From Chromera velia (lineage: Eukaryota; Sar; Chromeraceae), in the NCBI GenBank assembly GCA_018398765.1, contig JAHBMJ010002297.1, positions 2,672 through 19,572 of the forward strand: 16,901 nt of DNA, written 5' to 3'. Position numbers and translations under genes: made by a program. Within the stretch, counting starts at the first letter, position 1. Every line of letters starts with the position of its first letter. Under the pieces are notes generated by a model. The model was not told where the DNA came from and did not search any database. It saw only the letters and a program-made list of their open reading frames with translations. Shown here one piece after another: positions 8,340-15,276 of the stretch.

Positions 8340-9297
8340 ACAAAGTATGGAATGGGCCTAAAAAAATACCGCAGCCTCCATCGGCACCCTTCGCAAAGCT
8401 AGGCAATCCACTTTTTATACCCTAACTCCCCACCGATTTCTTCCACCGACCTCTCCAAGTCTCCGGATTGTCTGTGTCCTTCCCAGTGGATACCGCCCAC
8501 CCCGGCTACTTGTAACGCTGCCGGCCCTGGCCCTACTCCCTTGTGATGCCGCCAGCCTGGGCCGGGCCTGGCCCCGATCGACTCTGGCTTCCCTTACCAG
8601 TCGCGGACGTTCATTTACTTGGCCCAAACGTCTCACCGCTCCCTCCAGCTGACGTCTCTCTGCTCCCTCTGATTTCTCCCTCTGACGCTACCGGCCCCCG
8701 CCCCTCAGCGGCCTTTATCCCCGTCCTTGCCCCCGCCTCCGTCGATGAACATCTCCCCGGCCCTGCCAGTGCTCCAGTCTGCTCACTCCCTTGATCCGCC
8801 CTCTCCTTCTTATGCCTTTGCCCCCCTTTCTACCTTCTGTCTCTGCCAGGATCCATATGTCGGGGCCGGGGCTGGTGTCGGCATACAGTTTCAAAGACAG
8901 AAAGCAGACCTGAATACAAGCAGACAGGCCGCATATTCAAAGGGAGACAAACAGAAAGCAAGGACAAGTATCTTTTCCCTCGTCCCATTGTCTCTTGCTA
9001 GGTTGCCATAACTTCTCTTCTTACTTTCTAGACCGTACCTACTGGATGTCTTTGACTCATTTTCACTGACAGGTATGGGCGCAAAACGACACGACTGACA
9101 GGGACCAAATGAAAACAAACCACTGACCCAGAGAGACGTGGTTATCACATGGAGCCCCAAGTACTGCTCCTCACCACGATCAAAAGAACGGAACCTGCAT
9201 TTAATCATATCCCGAATTTAGACCCCAAGAGGTAACAAAGCTAAAAACGACGGTTCAAGGCAAACATCTGCTCAACAGTGCATCATACACTGACTCA
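8340..9297. other. C-rich, pyrimidine-biased stretch without a supported gene
   Basis: From about 8430 to 8850 the plus strand is C-rich. Two overlapping Pro/Leu/Ala-rich frames are open (8543-8794 and 8727-9011), but neither has a recognisable motif or clear codon bias. An opposite frame is Arg-rich for the same reason. I see no start context or splice sites that favour one. 9012-9297 holds nothing I can support. Confidence 0.35.
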
Positions 9298-9383
9298 CAT
9301 AGAGAGACGGAACTGCATACTCACCAGAAGAATGGCAAAAGCAACCCCAGCTCCTCAGCAAAGGCAAAAGGTAGTCCCAAATC
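9298..9383 (-). repeat. Diverged cassette A, exon-like with splice donor
   Basis: On the minus strand, after TGCATGCAG, the sequence reads DLGLPFAFAEELGLLLPFF and ends at TTCTG|GTGAGT (exon-side end 9325). It aligns with 9899-9970 through the core, the donor and the following GTTCCGTCTC. It could be a duplicated exon or a repeat unit. Confidence 0.45.
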
Positions 9384-9411
9384 CTGCATGCAACATAGGT
9401 CACCAACTCCC

Positions 9412-9566
9412 GGAGAGTTCAGGGCTGAAGACCTAAAATCGGAGTGTGTTTCGCGGAGTGTGTTATTCTGGAGAGTTCACAAAGGCTGAAATGACCTAAA
9501 AACGGAGTGTGATCACCATCATTGGTATGTCACGGTCCGATAAGTCAGACCTAAATGCGGAATATG
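9412..9566 (+). repeat. Degenerate ~60-bp tandem repeat, three copies
   Basis: GACCTAAAATCGGAGTGTG at 9430, GACCTAAAAACGGAGTGTG at 9493 and GACCTAAATGCGGAATATG at 9548. The first two are preceded by GGAGAGTTCA and GGCTGAA. Spacings are 63 and 55 bp. The first copy's GGAGAGTTCAGGGCTGAA resembles the hairpin family at 7866-8297. Confidence 0.65.
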
Positions 9567-9704
9567 TTAGAGACACACACCACGAGTTGTTGACCCACGG
9601 TGTGCAACCACCAAACAAGAAAAGAATAAAGTTCCATGGGAGGGTCTAAGGTGCATCATGCTCTGACCTGATGGAACGGCTTGCAAGCAGTAAGACAAAC
9701 AAAC

Positions 9705-9788
9705 TGATAAACTTACTGGAGAGCATGTGAAGGTCCCTTTGGATCCCCGAAACAGCCTAGTAGGAATCCCAAATCCTGTCTGCAAGAC
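9705..9788 (-). repeat. Diverged cassette C, exon-like with splice donor
   Basis: The minus strand reads GGATTTGGGATTCCTACTAG onward and ends at CTCCA|GTAAGTTT (exon-side end 9717). Its first 15 bases match the start of cassette A and its donor matches that of cassette B. The middle differs. Confidence 0.35.
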
Positions 9789-9898
9789 CTGATATATACC
9801 AAGAAAGTAAGAAAGTCTGAGAGCTTGGACAAAGGTGGGCCTGTGCCTGATATAATGCAACGAGTGTTACGGCTAGCTATAGTCCACGTCTGAAAGGA

Positions 9899-10098
9899 GA
9901 CGGAAGCTCAAACTTACCAGAAGGAAGATGAAAACAGCCCCAGTTCCCTCGGTAAAGAAAGTAAGAGTTTGAGTGCTTGTATAGAAGCATGTAAGGGGAA
10001 AAGAACGTCGACCAAAGAATGAAAACAAGACGGCTCTCTCCAATTTTATCCACCACGCTTGCTGACAAAACGAGACGGGCAAATAAACCTATGTCCAA
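9899..10098 (-). other. Cassette B and possible hydrophobic exon
   Basis: One minus frame reads VVDKIGESRLVFILWSTFF then SPYMLLYKHSNSYFLY. The neighbouring frame reads TEGTGAVFIFLL up to donor CTTCTG|GTAAGT (exon-side end 9918). The last 70 bp match cassette A at roughly three quarters of positions by eye. Whether this is host exon or repeat is open. Confidence 0.3.
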
Positions 10099-10741
10099 AG
10101 AAGAGAGACGACCGAGGTTCTTTCCAAAGTCTACTCAGAGTTAAAGTCTCCCATGCGAAGTATAGAGCTGTTATACCTATAATGTAGTATAAGCTGATCT
10201 GAAAATATCAGCTGTGAATTAACAGCTTTGGAGCAGATCCGCCGTCCCACAATGTCCAGAGATAAATATGCAGTGTGTTTTGATCACGTATCAGCTATAT
10301 GTGCGTGCATCAAAATCGGCTTCTTGGATATCTGATTTAAGGCTGGGGCACATAATTGATCCCCTGATATGCACAGGCCCCGCCGCGCCCCGCCACGCCC
10401 CGCCGCCAGCCACGTTGCGGTAATAGGCGCACAGCACGCCGCCGCGTTGTGGTTATGCACACCGCTATATAATTTTTTTTCTCACTAACCCCAATTTAAA
10501 AACACAAAATCACACTCTCACATTGTTTAAAACTCTTTATTTTGAGCTTTTAAGCATTGTTTAATACATAAAAAATACTAGAAAAGTTGGAGAATTATGG
10601 TTGTTTTGTAGACCGTTTTGATGTTGGAGACCGTTTGGGACAATAGGTTTGGAATAGATTTGTTTTTTGTATCTTTATTGGGGTTTGATATAGTGACATG
10701 ACTAGTCTGTTGGAACTTAGGTTGGAACCGCTTTTATAGCT
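10099..10741. other. Non-coding gap with GC-box-like cluster and AT-rich tract
   Basis: Contains overlapping inverted repeats near 10192-10227, a C-rich cluster of CCCCGCC words at 10378-10412 (the same word opens the window at 1-12), and an AT-rich tract at 10460-10740 with a short direct repeat, TAGACCGTTTTG/GAGACCGTTTGG, near 10610-10640. No gene seen. Confidence 0.4.
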
Positions 10742-11104
10742 TCAGTGAGCTAGAATCTGTTGAGGTGTCTGTAGAGCTGGAGCTTCAGCAGACCTCCAGC
10801 CCCTCACGAAACAGTTGTGGTAAGACAATTTGGAACTACCGTGGTCAGTAGTAGTCAGGACAACGTTCTGCAACTCCTCCTTATGTTGGTTACAGGTATC
10901 ATAATGAAGCGCTGTGGAGGGATTTGATTCTTCCACTAGGTCTCTAACGAAGACATTTTTTGGGAGTGTATCCTCCGTATCTGAGTAGACCGGTTCATTG
11001 AACTTTGCTGAATGGACACCATTCATGATCCCCTTTGGGAACTGACTTCCCGGCATCATAGGGAGTATGTCGGTATGCATTTTATGGTAGGCAATGCATA
11101 TCAA
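10742..11104 (-). CDS. Orphan ORF, unrecognised
   Basis: An open frame ends at TGA 10742-10744. The first ATG inside it is at 11080-11078, giving about 112 residues. The frame is open a little further upstream with no ATG, so it could be an exon. The sequence is of normal complexity with no repeats (QFPKGIMNGVHSAKFNEPVY, then PKNVFVRDLVEESNPSTALH, then SKLSYHNCFVRGWRSAEAPA). There is no signal peptide or membrane segment. A few Cys and His are scattered, with no clear zinc pattern. I do not recognise the family; a host exon or the end of a DNA transposase are both possible. The flanks are AT-rich, and no splice site is clear at its 5' end. The balanced composition inside AT-rich DNA is the main support for coding. 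Confidence 0.35.
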   Translation of the reverse strand: MICIAYHKMHTDILPMMPGSQFPKGIMNGVHSAKFNEPVYSDTEDTLPKNVFVRDLVEESNPSTALHYDTCNQHKEELQNVVLTTTDHGSSKLSYHNCFVRGWRSAEAPALQTPQQILAH

Positions 11105-11433
11105 TGCATCACAGCCTTTTTGGGCTCATGATCATTGTGACTGCTCTAGTAGACTGAGTTGAGCAGATTAGCTGAAACTCAATCTTCTCACTCCCAGCAT
11201 CTCCGGAAACCGTTTTTTTTTGTACCACCCAGCTAAGCCCACTTTGTTAGAGGCCACAGTAGTCTCCTAGGGATGCACTTCATTATCCAGAGAGAAAAAA
11301 TTGTAGAAAAGGGGCTTTCCTCAGGCCCTTCTTCATGAGCAGATTCGCGAGTACGGTGCTCGCGGAAATTTTGCCTGCTCGCAGCGCGAGCACGTGCTCG
11401 TGCTGCGTGCGTCGTTCGCAGGCTGGCAGTATT
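11105..11433. other. Non-coding stretch with nested GC-rich palindromes
   Basis: 11105-11290 shows nothing I can support. 11345-11410 contains GCGAGTACGGTGCTCGC, then GCGCGAGCACGTGCTCGTGC, the latter with the palindrome GAGCACGTGCTC. These lead directly into the 85-bp direct repeat. Confidence 0.45.
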
Positions 11434-11518
11434 GTTGGAAGAAAAGAGTCACGGGAGATTAAGTGCTTCCCGGGCGGAAAGCTCCGTGCGAACATGTTTT
11501 AAGCCTCGCTCCGCCCTC
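11434..11518 (+). repeat. 85-bp direct repeat, copy A
   Basis: Aligns without gaps to 11905-11989 with 9 differences in 85. Every difference is a transition in which this copy has A or T. It shares GCTCCGTGCGAACATGTTT and CAAGCCTCGCTCCGCCCTC (copy A reads TAAGCC). Confidence 0.85.
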
Positions 11519-11547
11519 TTACAGAGCCGCTCGCTCCACTCGTAACT

Positions 11548-11773
11548 CCAAAGGGGACACAAAAAAATTTTGGTACCGTTTGCTGACCCCCCCCCCCTTT
11601 AAATAGGGGGTATCTGATACCCCGGCACGGCCTGACGCCTCGGCCTGGCCAGCCTACGAAGGAAAAGGCCGGGTCCGACCAGAATATCCGATATGATCTA
11701 GAGCTGGTGACCCCTCCCCCCCCCTTATCTGACACCATCGGATACGAGAATTTTTTTGTGTTCCCAAAGGCCC
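11548..11773. repeat. Foldback (inverted-repeat) element between the 85-bp repeats
   Basis: Left arm at about 11548-11578 includes GGGGACACAAAAAAATTTT. The right arm at about 11740-11773, read on the minus strand, includes GGGAACACAAAAAAATTCT. The arms match at roughly three quarters of positions. Inside are two C-runs and the palindrome GGGTATCTGATACCC. It looks like a MITE or foldback transposon. Confidence 0.55.
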
Positions 11774-11904
11774 CGGAGGGCATGAATGAATTACAGCTCC
11801 GCCCTCCGCGGGGCCATGCATGCGTCGGTGTGGAACCCAGGTAGGGGCCGCTGCACGCAGTTGTGAGGGCATGCCGGGGCCTGTGTGCACTCCTCGCCTC
11901 GGGT

Positions 11905-11989
11905 GTCGGAGGAAAGGAGTCGCGGGGGATTAAGTGCCCCCCGGGCGGAGAGCTCCGTGCGAACATGTTTCAAGCCTCGCTCCGCCCTC
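11905..11989 (+). repeat. 85-bp direct repeat, copy B
   Basis: The G/C-rich partner of copy A, about 470 bp downstream in the same orientation, just after the foldback. Confidence 0.85.
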
Positions 11990-12230
11990 CGGGGCCATGG
12001 AATCACCGGGAAAGCTATTGGTAGTGCTCAATGATATGCTCACTATTTAGGTTCTGTGTGATCTGAATTGACGTCTGACGTGGAGCCTGCTGCAGTGCAG
12101 ATTTGTGGACTCAGTTAAACAACACATCTCCCCGATCCGTCTCGATCCGTCTGACTCATGACATAATTATACGCACACATCAACCTGTCACGACCAGTCA
12201 GCCCGTCAAAGCTCGCTCGCTCGCTCCATC
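11990..12230. other. 5' flank of the small membrane protein gene
   Basis: Contains a tandem CGATCCGTCT x2 near 12134-12153, TGACTCATGACATAATTATA near 12150-12170, which has a TATA-like end, and GCTCGCTCGCTCGCTCC just before the ATG. Promoter use is inference. Confidence 0.3.
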
Positions 12231-12578
12231 ATGAAGCGGCCAATTTCCCAAGAAGAAGCCTCAAACCCTGGCGGTGCAGTCGGGTGCATTTCTGCGGGGG
12301 TCATTTTGCTGATCATTGAGATCTTCCTTCAAGCCCAGATCTGGACTTGCTTCATGGGGGAAAAGATTTTCCCTGGCTGCATCGTCACCCTGGAGACAAA
12401 GATAATATTTTCTGTTATCTTCGGATTTATGTTCGGAGTGACTGGAGCCCTCTTCCTCATTTGCGGCATTCGGAACAGGTGCAAGGACGACGACTGCGAC
12501 TCCGTCTCCTGCTCGGACTGCTGCGACTGCTGCGAGGGGGAGAGGAAGGAGGAGGAAATGGAATTTAGGGTGTACTGA
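12231..12578 (+). CDS. Small two-helix membrane protein with Cys-rich tail
   Basis: A 115-residue frame from ATG 12231 (context CCATCATGAAG) to TGA 12576-12578. I do not recognise the family. The N-terminus (residues 1-13) is polar. Residues 14-38 form a hydrophobic helix (GAVGCISAGVILLIIEIFLQ), and a short loop contains Cys40 and Cys50. Residues 58-80 form a second helix (IIFSVIFGFMFGVTGALFLI). The tail holds seven cysteines among Asp and Ser (positions 84, 89, 94, 97, 98, 100, 101; CKDDDCDSVSCSDCCDCC) and then an acidic/basic end. Codon third positions are strongly G/C in the tail, unlike the flanks, which supports real coding. The CC-x-CC pattern could be a palmitoylation cluster on the cytosolic side or a metal or redox site; which is unknown. 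Two helices with a short loop suggest a hairpin topology with both ends on the same side. No intron is needed. Confidence 0.65.
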   Translation: MKRPISQEEASNPGGAVGCISAGVILLIIEIFLQAQIWTCFMGEKIFPGCIVTLETKIIFSVIFGFMFGVTGALFLICGIRNRCKDDDCDSVSCSDCCDCCEGERKEEEMEFRVY

Positions 12579-13073
12579 GAGGAAGAAGAGGGGGGACCTG
12601 TCCGCAATTTTCCTAGATCATTGCGAGGAGGCACTTCCAGAATGATTGAAAAAGAGGGAGAGAGGGAGAGACTCAGCGCTGTCGGATCTCTTTCATTCTC
12701 TCTGGCTGCAGGTACTGCCAGTACGGTGCAGTGCGGTGTTTTGTTGTTGTTGGGGGTGGTGGTGGTGGTGATCTTGGTGCTGTGGTCTTCTCTCTATGTA
12801 TTCCCGTTGCTTCCGTCCCCCCTCCCCCTCCCTTCAATTCAAAATCAAAATTTCGTCCAACTTGTCTCTCCGTCTCCGTCTCCGTCTCTTTCCTGCGGGT
12901 CGTTGGTCTGAAGGCAATGAGATCGATCAGCTAGATCATTTGAATTTCGAATTTAAGGCGAACGAAGTGGGACAGGAAGACCGCGAGATGCAAGCATTTG
13001 TACAAAAGGAGTTGGTGGCAACTGCTTTCCGGTGCGACCCTCACAATTAAGACAATTAATCGAGAGGTGACGC
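12579..13073. other. 3' flank and low-complexity DNA
   Basis: Purine-rich after the stop, then GGTGGTGGTGGTG near 12760 and CCGTCTCCGTCTCCGTCTC near 12870. Open frames here come from low-complexity sequence; no gene supported. Confidence 0.4.
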
Positions 13074-13088
13074 ATGACCGACAATTCT

Positions 13089-13232
13089 GAAAGTCGCATC
13101 CTTGCAAACCTTCGAAGTGTGGCTGAAAGCTGCATCCTTGCAAACCTTCTAAGTGTGGCTGAAAGCTGCATTCTTGCAAACCTTCGAAGTGTGGCTGAAA
13201 GCTGCATCCTTGCAAACCTTCGAAGTGTGGGG
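13089..13232 (+). repeat. 36-bp minisatellite, four units
   Basis: Four head-to-tail 36-bp units of the form GAAAGCTGCATCCTTGCAAA followed by CCTTCGAAGTGTGGCT, with only a few substitutions between units. Because 36 is divisible by three, a frame stays in register. The plus strand from ATG 13074 reads ESCILANLRSVA four times. The minus strand reads GCSFQPHFEGLQ repeatedly. Confidence 0.9.
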
Positions 13233-13525
13233 TCTCGTTCGCGTGACAGTTACCGAGAAGTGTTGTGTTTGCATTTCCTCTCGGTCCTCTCCGATGGACT
13301 CTGTCTGTCTGTCTGTATGTCTTTCTGTCAGACTCTGAAAAAGAAGGAAGAAAGAAAAAAGAAGAACATATAGTCTGTCAGACTCAGCGTGACTGTCCTC
13401 ATCTGCTCATTGATTGATCGTGATCTTTGGTCCATCCTGTATTCTCTAGTGAATTAAAGTGATCAATAACATGCATGCAGCTTCGTGAGGGATGAATCCT
13501 AGAAGCTTAGTAATAAGCAAATGCG
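13233..13525. other. Non-coding, simple repeats
   Basis: (CTGT)n near 13300-13320 and two copies of CTGTCAGACTC near 13326 and 13376. No gene is supported, though the frame through the 36-bp repeat stays open to 13373. Confidence 0.4.
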
Positions 13526-14595
13526 CCTGACTGCCTTCGGGATTTCGGCCTCACTGCCTGCCTGATTGCGTTCCGAATTTCGGTCTCACTGCCTGCCTGA
13601 CTGCCTTCCGAATTTCGGCCTCGCTGCCTGCCTGATTGCGTTCCGAATTTCGGCCTCGCTGCCTGCCTGACTGCCTTCCGAATTTCGGCCTCGCTGCCTA
13701 CCTGATTGCGTTCCGAATTTCGGCCTCGCTGCCTGCCTGACTGTCTTCCCAAATTACGGCCTCGCTGCCTGCCTGACTGTCTTCCGAATTTCGGCCTCGC
13801 TGCCTGCCTGACTGCCTTCCGAATTTCGGCCTCACTGCCTTCCCAAATTACGGCCTCGCTGCCTGCCTGACTGCCTTCCGAATTTCGGCCTCGCTGCCTG
13901 CCTGACTGCCTTCCGAATTACGGTCTCGCTGCCTGCCTGAGTGGCTTCCGAATTTCGGCCTCGCTGCCTCCCTGACTGCCTTCCGAATTCCGGCCTCGCT
14001 GCTTGCCTGACTGCCTTCCGAATTTCGGCCTCACTGCCTGCCTGATTGCGTTCCGAATTTCGGCCTCGCTGCCCGAATTTCGGCCTCGCTGCCTGCCTGA
14101 CTGCCTTCCGAATTTCGGCCTCGCTGCCTGCCTGACTGCCTTCCGAATTTCGGCCTGCCTGACTGCCTTCCGAATTTCGGCCTCTCTGCCTGCCGACTGC
14201 GTTCCGAATTTCGGCCTCGCTGCCTGCCTGACTGCCTTCCGAATTTCGGTCTCATTGCCTGCCTGACTGCCTTCCGAATTTCGGCCTCGCTGCCTGCTTG
14301 ACTGCCTTCCGAATTTCGGCCTCGCTGCCTGCCTGATTGCGTTCCGAATTTCGGCCTCACTGCCTGCCTGACTGCCTTCCGAATTTCGGCCTCGCTGCCT
14401 GCCTGATTGCGTTCCGAATTTCGGCCCCGCTGCCTGCCTGACTGCCTTCCGAATTTCGGCCTCTCTGCCTGCCGACTGCCTTCCGAATTTCGGCCTCGCT
14501 GCCTGCCTGACCGCCTTCCGAATTTCCGTCCCACTGCCTGCCTCGTGCTGCCTGACTGCCTTCCAAATTTCGGCCTCGCTGCATGCCTGACTGCC
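13526..14595 (+). repeat. 35-bp minisatellite array, about 30 units
   Basis: The unit is TGACTGCCTTCCGAATTTCG followed by GCCTCGCTGCCTGCC, repeated about 30 times with few substitutions. Each unit carries the odd palindrome CCGAA-T-TTCGG. Truncated units lie near 14072 (CGAATTTCGG joined directly) and 14150 (8 bp lost). A variant, CCCAAATTACGG, is found near 13750 and 13835. Units have two main types, CTGCCTTCC and TTGCGTTCC. There are no unique spacers, so this is not a CRISPR. Minus-strand frames stay open for over 250 codons only because the unit lacks stops in that orientation. Confidence 0.95.
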
Positions 14596-14599
14596 CAGA

Positions 14600-15195
14600 T
14601 AGCAAAAAAATGAGCTAGGCGTTGTAGAACTTGTAGAGCTACAGTGTACAGATGATAGGTGTTGCACTGTACGGTTAAACATCTTTTATGCTTCAAAATT
14701 TGCTTTAAAATGTTTTTAAAACAATTTTATGGTGAGAATATATGACTTGAGTCTAGTAATCGAATTGATAAAAAATATTTTATGGGGATTTTATAAGACT
14801 TTCTTACTAAGTTTATTATGATGAAACCTATAATGAATGTTTAAGGGGAAACAGTAAAAATATTGTTTTGTAACTTTTGTTCTTTAGCAGCAACTTTCGT
14901 TTAAAACATTTCAGAAATACATGTTTTCAAACATGTTTTTCAATTACTACCATACTTATTTCTACATATTTTATGTAATTTAAGTCTGTTTCATTTTTTT
15001 TACTATTTCACTCTGAGATTCTCCAAGCCCTGACTGAGTCGCACATAGTCGGACAGATGCCAAGAATTTGTATGGATGGTCCGTATATAGCTTAGTGATA
15101 GTGATAGTGATTAGTGGTGCCCTAGAGCACTGTCGCTGTTTTGTCTTATAGAGGTTGCCCCCGCAAACGGCAGGGGGGTGTACCTTATCGCTGAG
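14600..15195. other. AT-rich gap and possible LINE 3' flank
   Basis: 14690-15010 is strongly AT-rich with no gene. 15092-15113 has a TAGTGA-type repeat, and 15149-15180 has a stem of GCCCCC and GGGGGG around GCAAACGGCA. The latter may be part of the LINE 3' end. Confidence 0.4.
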
Positions 15196-15230
15196 ATTGA
15201 TTAATTTGATTGATTGATTGATTGATTGAT
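15196..15230 (-). repeat. (ATCA)n tract, probable LINE tail
   Basis: The plus strand reads TTGATTGATTGATTGAT for about 30 bp. On the LINE strand this is ATCAATCA repeats placed about 45 bp after the stop codon, as expected for a LINE 3' tail of simple repeats. Confidence 0.6.
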
Positions 15231-15276
15231 ATGTTCCACCCTAGGGCCTTCCCGCTATGTCTATCTATCGCCAGAG

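Noticed and set aside
8543-9011. Pro-rich protein genes on the plus strand
   Set aside because: Two overlapping frames are equally open, composition explains them, and no motif or codon bias favours either.
11499-11966. 155-codon minus-strand ORF
   Set aside because: It spans the foldback and one 85-bp repeat; Gly/Pro/Arg runs come from C-tracts and the protein has no motif.
13526-14595. CRISPR-like array of palindromic repeats
   Set aside because: Units are contiguous 35-bp copies with no unique spacers, no leader and no cas-like genes; it is a minisatellite.
13918-14682. 254-codon minus-strand ORF as a real gene
   Set aside because: It is open only because the repeat unit has no stop in that orientation; there is no start context, and the frame cycles with unit number.
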